A stretch of DNA of 64,000 bases from DASXHY01 sp036272195 (lineage in GTDB: Bacteria > Verrucomicrobiota > Verrucomicrobiia > Limisphaerales > DASXHY01), in NCBI GenBank assembly GCA_036272195.1, contig DATAZE010000035.1, positions 1 to 64,000 of the forward strand. The letters run 5' to 3'. Both the position numbers and the translations under genes were made by a program. A model generated the notes under the pieces. The model was not told the origin of the DNA. It saw only the letters and a list, made by a program, of their open reading frames with translations, and did no database searches. Below, piece after piece: positions 55,215-62,492 of the stretch (position 1 is its first letter; the number at the start of each line of letters is the position of its first letter).

Positions 55215-55952
55215 ATGAACGAGACGCTTATCGTCGTGCCCACCTATAACGAGCGGGAGAATCTTCCCCTCCTCGTGAACCGGCTGCTTTCTTTGCCGGT
55301 TCCGGTCGACCTGCTCATCGTGGATGGCAATTCGCCCGATGGCACTGGCAAGATCGCCGATGACCTGGCCACCAAACATCCTGAGGTGCATGTGCTGCAC
55401 GAGACGGAGAAACGAGGGCTTGGCCGGGCGTATATTGGGAGCTTCAAATGGGCATTGAAGCACGGCTACGAATTTATCTTCGAGATGGACAGCGATTTTT
55501 CCCACAACCCCGACGACATCCCGCATTTTCTCGATGCGGCGCGGGATGCCGATCTCGTTCTGGGCTCGCGGTACATTGGCGGCATCCGCATCATCAATTG
55601 GCCATTGCGCCGGTTAATGTTGAGCAAATTTGCGGCGAATTACGTGCGCATCATCACCGGCATGCCGTTCACCGATCCGACCGGCGGCTATAAATGTTTT
55701 CGCCGCCGCGCGCTTGAAGCCATCGATCTCGATGGCGTCCGCTCCAACGGCTATAGCTTCCAGATCGAAATGACGCACAAAATCTGGCGTCAGGGCATGA
55801 GGGTGGTGGAAGTGCCGATTATTTTTACGGAACGCATGCACGGGCGGTCCAAAATGAGCGGTAATATCATCCGGGAAGCATTGATCCGCGTGTGGCAGTT
55901 ACTGCTTGAAAACAAGCTGCGCCGCCGCCCTCGCGTCTCCGCTGGAAAATAG
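55215..55952 (+). CDS. Dolichol/polyprenol-phosphate mannose synthase-like glycosyltransferase
   Basis: The 245-residue GT2-family protein matches Dpm1-type soluble polyprenol-phosphate hexosyltransferases. The N-terminal VVPTYNERENLPLLVNRLLSL binds nucleotide sugar; LLIVDGNSPDGTGKIADDLA, the DxD-like EMDSDFSHNPDDIP, LGSRYIGG, DPTGGYKCFRR and GYSFQIEMTHKIWRQGMRVVEVPIIFTERMHGRSKMS are all conserved. It transfers a sugar, probably mannose from GDP-mannose, to a lipid carrier for glycan assembly in the membrane. It has no membrane helices of its own. The gene is alone, with a repeat upstream and the L35 promoter downstream. Confidence 0.93.
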   Translation: MNETLIVVPTYNERENLPLLVNRLLSLPVPVDLLIVDGNSPDGTGKIADDLATKHPEVHVLHETEKRGLGRAYIGSFKWALKHGYEFIFEMDSDFSHNPDDIPHFLDAARDADLVLGSRYIGGIRIINWPLRRLMLSKFAANYVRIITGMPFTDPTGGYKCFRRRALEAIDLDGVRSNGYSFQIEMTHKIWRQGMRVVEVPIIFTERMHGRSKMSGNIIREALIRVWQLLLENKLRRRPRVSAGK

Positions 55953-56002
55953 CCCTCGAAGTCGGCTTACGTACGGACGACCAAAAAGCGTGAAATAATC
56001 TC

Positions 56003-56031
56003 TTGCGCAACCGTCCGCAGCTACATATATT
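56003..56031 (+). promoter_or_regulatory. Promoter of rpmI-rplT
   Basis: TTGCGC (56003-56008) and TATATT (56026-56031) are 17 bp apart, 34 bp upstream of the L35 start. No infC or L20 leader structure was recognised. Confidence 0.6.
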
Positions 56032-56064
56032 GCGCGCTCTTTTTGAATAGAAGAAAATTGATTT

Positions 56065-56274
56065 ATGCGACGTCCCAAAGGCATTAAAACGAAGAAGTCC
56101 GTGGCCAAGCGGTTCAAAATTACGGCCAGCGGAAAAGTTCTGCGCTCGAGCGCAGGTAAACGCCATCTGGCGCAAACGAAAAACGCCAAGCGCCGCCGCA
56201 ATCTCCGCGGCACGACGACCGTTCATCCCACGGATGAATATCGCATTAAGCAGAACCTGCCTTTCACGCGCTAA
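56065..56274 (+). CDS. rpmI: Large-subunit ribosomal protein bL35
   Basis: The 69-residue basic protein has the bL35 pattern: KGIKTKKSVAKRFKITASGKVLRSSAGKRHLAQTKNAKRRRNLRGTTTV, with the conserved AGKRHL. It binds 23S rRNA in the large subunit. In most bacteria infC precedes it; here infC is absent and a glycosyltransferase gene lies upstream. rplT follows 36 bp downstream, as is usual. Confidence 0.96.
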   Translation: MRRPKGIKTKKSVAKRFKITASGKVLRSSAGKRHLAQTKNAKRRRNLRGTTTVHPTDEYRIKQNLPFTR

Positions 56275-56310
56275 TCGATTTGACCGATAACATTTAACTG
56301 ATTAACCACC

Positions 56311-56694
56311 ATGCGCGTTACCAATTCTCCCGCCTCCCGCAAGCGCCGCACAAGAATGATCCGGGCCGCCAAAGGCTTCCGGATGCGCCGCTCGAAACTT
56401 TACCGTTACGCTTCCGACGCCGTTGACCACGGCCGGCAATACGCCTATCGCGATCGCCGCCGGAAAAAGCGCACTTTCCGTTATCTCTGGCAGATCCGCA
56501 TCAATGCCGCCGTGCGCGAAGCCGGCCTGACCTACAGCCGTTTCATGGAAGGCTTAAAAGCCGCGAAATGCGCGCTCGACCGCAAGGTCCTGGCGGACAT
56601 TGCCGCGACCGACGCCGCAGCGTTTGCCGAAATCGTGAACATCGCCAAGGCCGCGCTTAAGAACAAGCCCGCCGCGACGCTCGCGAAGGCCTGA
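56311..56694 (+). CDS. rplT: Large-subunit ribosomal protein bL20
   Basis: The 127-residue protein has the bL20 hallmarks: a basic N-terminus MRVTNSPASRKRRTRMIRAAKGFRMRRSKLYRYASDAVDHGRQYAYRDRRRKKRTFRYLWQIRINAAVREAGLTYSRFMEGLKAAK, with the globular C-terminal DRKVLADIAATDAAAFAEIV. It assembles early on 23S rRNA. It is slightly longer than Escherichia coli L20 through an Ala-rich tail (ALKNKPAATLAKA). It is co-transcribed with rpmI and separated from pheS by a terminator. Confidence 0.97.
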   Translation: MRVTNSPASRKRRTRMIRAAKGFRMRRSKLYRYASDAVDHGRQYAYRDRRRKKRTFRYLWQIRINAAVREAGLTYSRFMEGLKAAKCALDRKVLADIAATDAAAFAEIVNIAKAALKNKPAATLAKA

Positions 56695-56720
56695 TTCGAA
56701 GTTTGATTTGAAATGCGACG

Positions 56721-56750
56721 GGCGGCCAGCGATGGCCGCCTGTTTTATTT
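56721..56750 (+). terminator. Intrinsic terminator after rplT
   Basis: GGCGGCCA/TGGCCGCC with a GCGA tetraloop is followed by TGTTTTATTT. It lies between rplT and pheS, which suggests that pheS is transcribed mainly from its own start. Confidence 0.85.
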
Positions 56751-56822
56751 TATGAGGGAGGCACGAAAAAGTCATTTTCACTTCCTGCCTTCCAGCTTTC
56801 CTTATAAGCTTTCCGCAAATTT

Positions 56823-57851
56823 ATGCCCGGACTTTTGGACGAAATTGAACCGTTGAAACAAACTGCGGTCGCGGAGTTGAAGGCCGCTGCTGATCTTGCC
56901 GCTCTCGAGCAGACTAAGGGCGCGTGGCTTGGTGCCAACGGAAAATTCACCGCGTTGATGAAACGGCTCGGCACGCTTTCCAAGGAAGAAAAGCCGGTTG
57001 CGGGCAAAGCTGTCAATGCCGCCAAGCTGGAACTGGAAGCCGCGCTGGTCTCGCGCCGCGAGGAACTCGAACTCAAGGCTGCATTGCCAAAGGAGCCGAC
57101 CGATTTCACTTTGCCGGGCCGCCGCCGTGTGCTGGGCAAGCTTCATCCGCTCACGCAAGTGACGGAGGACATTATCCGTAGCTTTCGCAAAATTGGTTTT
57201 GTGGTCGCGGACGGCCCAGAAATTGAAGACGAGTATCATTGCTTCGATGCGCTCAACACTCCCGCCGATCACCCCGCGCGGGACACGCAGGATACGTTTT
57301 ATCTGGCAGCAGACGCGAAACCCGAAACTCAAAACCCGAAACTTTTGCTCCGCACGCACACTTCATCGGTCCAAATCCGCGTGATGGAGAAACAGCCGCC
57401 GCCGATTCGCATCATTGTGCCGGGGCGCGTGTATCGTCGCGACAACGCTGATGCCACGCACAATCCAACCTTCCAACAGGTCGAAGGTCTCTATGTGGAC
57501 AAAGGTGTGACCGCCGCTGACCTCAAGGGCACCGTTGAATTTGTATTCCGTGAATTGATGGGGGAAGATGTCAAAATCCGTTTTCGCCCCCATTATTTCA
57601 GCTACACGGAACCGAGCTTCGAAATTGATTTTACGAGCGCGCTCGTGAAAAAAATGGGCAAGGACTGGCTGGAAATTGCCGGCTGCGGCATGGTGCACCC
57701 GAAAGTTTTCGAAAACGTCGGCTACGATCCGGAAGTCTGGACTGGCTGGGCGTTCGGATTCGGCATTGAGCGCATCGCGATGATTCGCTACGGCATCAAC
57801 GACATCCGGTTGTTCTATGAGAACGATGTGAGGTTTTTGCGGCAGTTTTGA
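56823..57851 (+). CDS. pheS: Phenylalanine-tRNA ligase alpha subunit
   Basis: The 342-residue protein is the class II catalytic subunit that charges tRNA-Phe. It has an N-terminal helical arm (PGLLDEIEPLKQTAVAELKAAADLAALEQTKGAWLGANGKFTALMKRLG), motif 1 around HPLTQVTEDIIRSFRKIGFVVADGPEIEDEYHCFDALNTPADHPARD, motif 2 LLLRTHTSSVQIRVME...IIVPGRVYRRDNADATHNPTFQQVEG, and motif 3 GWAFGFGIERIAMIRYGINDIRLFYENDVRFLRQF. The beta subunit gene pheT is normally next; here a nucleotidyltransferase gene follows after 3 bp. pheT must therefore lie elsewhere. Confidence 0.97.
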   Translation: MPGLLDEIEPLKQTAVAELKAAADLAALEQTKGAWLGANGKFTALMKRLGTLSKEEKPVAGKAVNAAKLELEAALVSRREELELKAALPKEPTDFTLPGRRRVLGKLHPLTQVTEDIIRSFRKIGFVVADGPEIEDEYHCFDALNTPADHPARDTQDTFYLAADAKPETQNPKLLLRTHTSSVQIRVMEKQPPPIRIIVPGRVYRRDNADATHNPTFQQVEGLYVDKGVTAADLKGTVEFVFRELMGEDVKIRFRPHYFSYTEPSFEIDFTSALVKKMGKDWLEIAGCGMVHPKVFENVGYDPEVWTGWAFGFGIERIAMIRYGINDIRLFYENDVRFLRQF

Positions 57852-57854
57852 AGC

Positions 57855-58391
57855 GTGCAAAACGAACTCGACATTGTTCGTGATGTATCGGAACGGCTGG
57901 ATGGGGCGGAGATTGGTTACATGCTGACAGGCTCGATAGCGATGAACTACTATGCAGAGCCGCGCATGACGAGGGATATTGATCTAGTGGTGGCTTTGCA
58001 GTCCGAAGACACCGACCGTATCGTCAAATTATTCAGCCAGGATTATTACGTGTCGCGTCAAGCGGTAGAGGGTTCAATAAAGCAGCAGTCTCTTTTCAAT
58101 CTGATCCATAACGAGAGTGTTATCAAAGTGGATTGTATTGTTCGCAAACAAACCAGTTTTCGGCTTGGGGAATTTGCCCGCCGCCAGCGCGTTGAATTGC
58201 GGGATTTCAAGACTTGGATTGTCAGTAAAGAAGACCTGATTCTTTCGAAACTTTTTTGGGCGAAGGATTCACATTCGGATTTTCAACTTCGCGATGTGCG
58301 GAATCTCGTCGCGACTGGTTGTGATCGTGATTACATTGGACGTTGGACAATGGAATTGGGCGTGGCTAACCTATGGAAGGAAATAACATGA
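57855..58391 (+). CDS. AbiEii/DUF6036-like nucleotidyltransferase-fold protein
   Basis: The 178-residue protein starts at GTG 57855, three bases after the pheS stop. It has a nucleotidyltransferase pattern: YMLTGSIAMNYYAEPRMTRDIDLVVAL, in which the GS and the two Asp residues (DIDLV) are the typical fold positions. A third acidic site may lie in VIKVDCIVRK. The rest, RVELRDFKTWIVSKEDLILSKLFWAKDSHSDFQLRDVRNLV, resembles helices of AbiEii-like proteins. Members include toxins that modify tRNA and NTPases of unknown role. Its stop overlaps the next gene's start, forming a two-gene cassette. Confidence 0.8.
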   Translation: MQNELDIVRDVSERLDGAEIGYMLTGSIAMNYYAEPRMTRDIDLVVALQSEDTDRIVKLFSQDYYVSRQAVEGSIKQQSLFNLIHNESVIKVDCIVRKQTSFRLGEFARRQRVELRDFKTWIVSKEDLILSKLFWAKDSHSDFQLRDVRNLVATGCDRDYIGRWTMELGVANLWKEIT

Positions 58392-58591
58392 CTGATACTC
58401 CTCCTGAAATCGCCGAAATGGTTCGTAAGAGGCTGATGGCGCGCTCTGGCGAAGAGCGGTTCATGATGGGAGTAGCATCGTTTGAAGCGATGCGCGAAAT
58501 CGTTTTGGCATCTCTGCCTAAGGACCTTTCCCCGGAAGATCGGAAACGCCAGTTGTATCAGCGGATTTACGGCGAGCCTTTGCCGTTTTGA
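58388..58591 (+). CDS. 67-residue partner of the nucleotidyltransferase
   Basis: The start ATG at 58388 overlaps the previous stop (ATGA). The protein reads TPPEIAEMVRKRLMARSGEERFMMGVASFEAMREIVLASLPKDLSPEDRKRQLYQRIYGEPLPF and is helical with no known catalytic motif. I recall similar small proteins beside nucleotidyltransferases in many genomes, so this is likely the partner of a toxin/antitoxin or tRNA-modifying cassette. Function is not established. Confidence 0.75.
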   Translation: MTDTPPEIAEMVRKRLMARSGEERFMMGVASFEAMREIVLASLPKDLSPEDRKRQLYQRIYGEPLPF

Positions 58592-58629
58592 AAAGTGCAC
58601 GCGTCTCAGCGGACCCTTTTCCATCTATC

Positions 58630-59085
58630 TTATCTCCGGCGCAGCCGTTGCGATCGCGTCTGCGCCGCTTTGCGGGCTGAGGCGGATCTTGCACTGGCTC
58701 CGCGTCGCCGAGCCACTGACTTTGCCTGTCGCGAGAGCGCGGTATGTGATGCCGCGCTACGGTCCTCGCGTTTCAAAGCCTTCTCCCGCGCTTGTGAGCG
58801 TTTTCGTGAAATGGGTTCCCCGCGCTGGCCTTTGCGATAGGCGCTGGTTGCGCTCTGGCGGGTTTTTTTCGACGTGCGCCCTTTCGCGGGTGGCGGAAGT
58901 TTCACTCCCGCGCGCCGCGCCTTGGAAAGTCCGATGGCAATTGCCTGCTTGGTCGACCGCGCGCCGTGTTTGCCCTCGCGAATGTGGTCCATTTCCTCGC
59001 GCACAAACTCGCCAGCTTGTGTGCTGGGCGCTTTTCCCTCACGCGCGTCTCTGCGGGCGCGTTCCATTGTTTTCCGGTCCGGCAT
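58630..59085 (-). CDS. DUF6496-like basic protein
   Basis: The 151-residue protein starts at the ATG at 59085. The first 70 residues (PDRKTMERARRDAREGKAPSTQAGEFVREEMDHIREGKHGARSTKQAIAIGLSKARRAGVKLPPP) are a conserved block that I associate with DUF6496. The rest is very rich in Arg, Lys, Ser and Ala and probably disordered. It may bind nucleic acid. The upstream neighbour, a DUF2934 protein gene, ends 5 bp before this start, so both form an operon on the minus strand. Confidence 0.85.
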   Translation of the reverse strand: MPDRKTMERARRDAREGKAPSTQAGEFVREEMDHIREGKHGARSTKQAIAIGLSKARRAGVKLPPPAKGRTSKKTRQSATSAYRKGQRGEPISRKRSQAREKALKREDRSAASHTALSRQAKSVARRRGASARSASARKAAQTRSQRLRRR

Positions 59086-59090
59086 ACGCG

Positions 59091-59375
59091 TTATTTTCTG
59101 GCGGCGGCGCGCGGTTGCGCGCGTCCGTTGCCCTGGGCGCGGCCATTGCCTTGTTGCGGGCGGATTGGGGCAGCAGCAGCCGCTGATGCGCCGGTGACGG
59201 TGGTGCTGGTCGTGCCGGCGGTTTGTCCCGTTGCGCGCAATTGTTTTTCCGCTTCCAGCCAATGGGCGAGGTCCTGCCCGGCCGGTTGTCCGCGGTCGAC
59301 AAAAATTTCGTAAGCACGCTGTGCGATCTGTTCGTGGGTGGGGGTTGTGGTTGAGTCAGTCATTTGTTTGGCCAT
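59091..59375 (-). CDS. DUF2934-domain protein
   Basis: The 94-residue protein contains PTHEQIAQRAYEIFVDRGQPAGQDLAHWLEAEKQLRA (about 12-48), the DUF2934 signature, then a Ser/Thr/Ala-rich and Gly/Arg-rich tail. The domain is common in soil bacteria and often sits in small proteins of unknown function. It is the first gene of the operon with the DUF6496-like protein. A perfect 15-bp palindrome lies just upstream. Confidence 0.88.
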   Translation of the reverse strand: MAKQMTDSTTTPTHEQIAQRAYEIFVDRGQPAGQDLAHWLEAEKQLRATGQTAGTTSTTVTGASAAAAAPIRPQQGNGRAQGNGRAQPRAAARK

Positions 59376-59395
59376 AGGTTTACTGTTTCGGTTGA

Positions 59396-59410
59396 AATGT
59401 TAGTAACATT
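59396..59410. promoter_or_regulatory. Perfect palindrome upstream of the DUF2934 gene
   Basis: AATGTTA-G-TAACATT lies 21 bp upstream of the start codon and is a candidate operator. A further imperfect dyad, CCTATCTTT/AAAGATAGG, spans 59437-59531 in the same gap. No gene is seen at 59376-59635. Confidence 0.45.
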
Positions 59411-59635
59411 CAAAATTCGTTCGATTCCGCACGCTTCCTATCTTTCAAAGCACACTCTCTCGTGCAGGTGAACGACACTGCATTTAAATACGTCATATCT
59501 CAATGGGGTGAAAACCCGATTCAAAGATAGGCAACTTCCTTAACGAAAGATTTTTACCATGCCGACCGCGCTTTGCGATTTACGACCGGCACGATTTGCT
59601 GCATTTTCGCGGTGAAACGAAAACCATTTTAACTC

Positions 59636-60019
59636 ATGGCTACCAAAACAATCATTAAACCCGCGAAATCGCCCACCGCCGTCGGCCCTTACAACCACGC
59701 TGTCCGTATCGGCGACATGCTATTTTGCGCTGGTCAGATCCCGATTGATCCGAAAGATGGCAACTTGATCGTCGGCGACGTCAAGGCCCAAACCGAGCGT
59801 GTGCTGGAAAACGTGAAAGCGATCCTCGAAGATCAGAAGCTCACGTTCGCGAACGTGGTGAAAAGCACGGTGTTTCTGACGAACCTCGGAGATTTCGCGG
59901 GCATGAATGAAATTTACGCGAAATATTTCACCGGCGATTTCCCGGCGCGGTCCACCATCCAGGTTGCCGCATTGCCGAAGGGCGCCAGCGTGGAGATCGA
60001 AGTGATCGCGCATTTTTGA
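59636..60019 (+). CDS. ridA: RidA-family deaminase
   Basis: The 127-residue protein is a member of the RidA/YjgF family, which hydrolyses reactive enamine/imine intermediates released by PLP enzymes. It has IIKPAKSPTAVGPYNHAVRIGDMLFCAGQIPIDPKDGNLI, the GxxxQTERVLENVKAILEDQKLTFANVVKSTVFLTNLGDFAGMNEIYAKYF block, and RSTIQVAALPKGASVEIEVIAHF, where the Arg of the R-S-T motif is the substrate-binding residue. It forms cytosolic trimers. Length and motifs are normal. Confidence 0.95.
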   Translation: MATKTIIKPAKSPTAVGPYNHAVRIGDMLFCAGQIPIDPKDGNLIVGDVKAQTERVLENVKAILEDQKLTFANVVKSTVFLTNLGDFAGMNEIYAKYFTGDFPARSTIQVAALPKGASVEIEVIAHF

Positions 60020-60026
60020 TTTCAAG

Positions 60027-60084
60027 GTAGCAGCCGACGTAAGGAGGCTCATTTTTTCCAGAGCCTCCTTGCGTCGGCTGCTAC
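60027..60084. repeat. 'GTAGCAGCCGACG' perfect-type inverted repeat
   Basis: Arms at 60027-60050 and 60061-60084, 24 bases each, are complementary except at one position (GACGTAAGG versus CCTTGCGTC) around a 10-base spacer. It directly follows the ridA stop and could also act as a transcript end. Confidence 0.92.
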
Positions 60085-60097
60085 AAATTCTCGACGA

Positions 60098-61468
60098 ATG
60101 TCCGCCATGACTAATCTCCTCATCGGATTTGTTGCCGGCGGAATTTTTTGCTTCATCATTGGCTGGCTTGCCGGCTCGCGCCGCCGTCCGGTGACGCTGG
60201 CGGATAACCGGCTGGAGGAGGAATTGCGGCAGCAGGTTTCGCAAAAGGAATCTGAACTTTCAAAACTGCGCTCGCAATTGGCCGAAGCTACCAATGCCCG
60301 CGCCACCGCCGAGGCAAAACAAGCCGCCGCGGAAAAACTCCTCAGCGAACAACGTGAACTGCACGAAAGGGCGTTGCAGGAAACCCGAGAGTTGCAGGCC
60401 AAGGCCCTGACGGATTTGCGAGACACATTCAAGGCCCTCAGCGCCGACACGCTCAAACAATCCGCGCCGGAATTCCTTCGCCTCGCGGAGCAGAGCTTTG
60501 GCAAATTGCAGGAGGCTGCCAAGGGCGATTTGGCGCAGCGGCAGGAGGCGATTAAAACCTTGGTCGAACCGCTCAAGCAGCAATTGGATTCCTACCGGAA
60601 GCAATTGCAGCAAAGCGAAGCCGCGCAGTCATCCACGCTCGGCGAGGTGAAAAAACAGCTCGAACTGCTCGCGCAACAAAGCCAGTCGCTCGCGAACGAG
60701 ACGCTACAATTCCGCATGGTGCTCAAATCGAACCAGGCGCGCGGGCGCTGGGGTGAGGAGACATTGCGGCGTGTGGTCGAGGCGGCAGGCATGAGCGCGC
60801 ATTGCGATTTCAGCGAGCAGGCGGTTGAGGGCGAATCCAAGCCCGACCTGGTCGTCCGGCTGCCGGGCGCACGGGTGATTATCGTGGATGCGAAAGTCCC
60901 GGATTTTGATTTTCTCAATGCGCTTGAAACTGCCGACCCGGTGAAGCGCGCGGAATCGCTGGCTTCGCACGCGGCGAAGTTGAAGAATACCATCAAGTCG
61001 CTGGCCGAGCGCGATTACCCGCGCCAGTTTCCGAGCGCGCTCGATTACGTCGTGCTGTTTGTGCCAGCGGAATCCTTGTTCAGCGCGGCGCTGGAGGGGG
61101 ATCGGGATTTAATCATCTGGGCGGCGGAGAAGCGCATTTTACTCGCCACGCCGGCGTCGCTGATCGCATTGCTGCGTTCCGTTTCGGTGAGCTGGCAACA
61201 GCACGCGCAAACGGAAAACGCGGCGGCCATCGCGGAAGCGGCGCAGGAATTATTTACGCGCGTTTGCATATTCACGGAACACTTCGAGGATATTCGCGGC
61301 GGTTTATCCAAGGCCAATGAAGCTTTTAACAAAGCCGTCGGGAGCTACGAGGTAAGGGTTCGCCCCGCTGGCGAGAAAATCCAAAAACTCCGCGGCACTG
61401 AAACGAGCGGCAAGGAACTGGCCGATATCCAGCCGCTCGATGCCACATTGCGCCTGCCGCCGTCCTGA
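60098..61468 (+). CDS. rmuC: DNA recombination protein RmuC
   Basis: The 456-residue protein has an N-terminal membrane helix (about 5-23), a coiled coil of about 170 residues (EEELRQQVSQKESELSKLRSQLAEATNARATAEAKQAAAEKLL...), and the RmuC nuclease-like domain (about 200-430) with LKSNQARGRWGEETLRRVVEAAGMSAHCDFSEQ, LPGARVIIVDAKVPDFDFLNAL, DYVVLFVPAESLFSAALEGD and SVSWQQHAQTENAAAIAEAAQELFTRV. RmuC limits inversions at short repeats in E. coli; the domain belongs to the PD-(D/E)XK group. Its presence in a repeat-rich genome may be relevant. The alternative start is 60107. Confidence 0.94.
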   Translation: MSAMTNLLIGFVAGGIFCFIIGWLAGSRRRPVTLADNRLEEELRQQVSQKESELSKLRSQLAEATNARATAEAKQAAAEKLLSEQRELHERALQETRELQAKALTDLRDTFKALSADTLKQSAPEFLRLAEQSFGKLQEAAKGDLAQRQEAIKTLVEPLKQQLDSYRKQLQQSEAAQSSTLGEVKKQLELLAQQSQSLANETLQFRMVLKSNQARGRWGEETLRRVVEAAGMSAHCDFSEQAVEGESKPDLVVRLPGARVIIVDAKVPDFDFLNALETADPVKRAESLASHAAKLKNTIKSLAERDYPRQFPSALDYVVLFVPAESLFSAALEGDRDLIIWAAEKRILLATPASLIALLRSVSVSWQQHAQTENAAAIAEAAQELFTRVCIFTEHFEDIRGGLSKANEAFNKAVGSYEVRVRPAGEKIQKLRGTETSGKELADIQPLDATLRLPPS

Positions 61469-61514
61469 GCGCCGGTCCGATGGATCAGCTCCACGACGCT
61501 TTTCGGAAAAACCC

Positions 61515-61550
61515 CTGAACCGCACGGGCGAGACGCCCGTGCCACTATCG
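61515..61550. repeat. 'GCACGGGCGAGACGCCCGTGC' hairpin repeat
   Basis: A perfect nine-base stem GCACGGGCG/CGCCCGTGC with an AGA loop at 61522-61542 lies inside CTGAACC...CACT flanks. Elements of this type are often translated as TGVSPV on the opposite strand, as here. Confidence 0.8.
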
Positions 61551-61598
61551 CAAGTCCGCGCGGCTTGTGTTTTTATCAATCAGAACTAATCTGCGCGC

Positions 61599-62459
61599 AT
61601 GCAAGTCGTGAGTTCGGTTGCCGCCATGCAGCGGCTCGCGGGAAAATGGCGGCGTGCGGGAATAAAAGTCGGTTTCGTGCCGACGATGGGCTATTTGCAC
61701 GCGGGACACCTCAGCCTGGTGAAACGCGCCCGCAAATTTGCGGGCAGATCCGGCCGGGTCGTTGTGAGCATTTACGTGAATCCGACCCAGTTCGGACCGA
61801 AGGAGGATCTTTCCCGCTACCCGCGCGACTTGAAGCGCGATCTGAAATTGTGCCGTGAGGAGGGCGCGGATGTTGTCTTTACGCCGCATGACCAGGACAT
61901 CTATCCAGATAAAAAACAAGGCCTCTACACCACTTACGTCGTCGAGGAAAAATTGTCGCTGGGAATGGAAGGCGCATCGCGACCGGGCCATTTCCGTGGG
62001 GTGGCGACTGTGGTGGCGAAGCTGTTCAATATCGTCCAACCGGATGTGGCGGTGTTCGGTGCAAAAGATTTCCAGCAGGCTGCGGTCATCAAGCGCATGG
62101 TGCGCGACCTGAACTTTCCGGTGAAAATTGACGTGGCACCCACCTTTCGCGAACCGGATGGGCTGGCGATGAGTTCGCGCAATAAATATCTGGAAGGCGA
62201 TTTGCGGCGGCAGGGTGTGGTGCTCTCACGCGCGATTCGGAAAGCGCAGGTCGCCGTAAAAAAATCCTCCGTTTCCGCGACGCGGTTGAGGGAAGATTTG
62301 AAAAAATTAATCGAGAGCGAACCGGATGCGCGGCTGGATTATGTTGAGTTTTTTGATCCGGACACTTTGGCTCCCGTGACGAAAGTGTTGCGCGGCACGC
62401 AGATGGCGCTCGCGGTTTTTGTTGGCAAAGCGAGATTGATTGATAACGCGCGACTTTAA
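61599..62459 (+). CDS. panC: Pantoate-beta-alanine ligase
   Basis: The 286-residue protein is pantothenate synthetase, which joins pantoate and beta-alanine using ATP in coenzyme A biosynthesis. The class I nucleotidyltransferase motifs are visible: FVPTMGYLHAGHLSLVKRA with the HxGH-like HAGH, VSIYVNPTQFGPKEDLSRYPR, RPGHFRGVATVVAKLFNIVQPDVAVFGAKDFQQ, and the KMSKS-like GLAMSSRNKYL. The C-terminal domain has DYVEFFDPDTLAPV. It lies 33 bp before nadB, so both belong to a cofactor-biosynthesis operon. Confidence 0.97.
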   Translation: MQVVSSVAAMQRLAGKWRRAGIKVGFVPTMGYLHAGHLSLVKRARKFAGRSGRVVVSIYVNPTQFGPKEDLSRYPRDLKRDLKLCREEGADVVFTPHDQDIYPDKKQGLYTTYVVEEKLSLGMEGASRPGHFRGVATVVAKLFNIVQPDVAVFGAKDFQQAAVIKRMVRDLNFPVKIDVAPTFREPDGLAMSSRNKYLEGDLRRQGVVLSRAIRKAQVAVKKSSVSATRLREDLKKLIESEPDARLDYVEFFDPDTLAPVTKVLRGTQMALAVFVGKARLIDNARL

Positions 62460-62492
62460 AACCAACCTCCAAGTTTTGGCGGTGAACTGATA

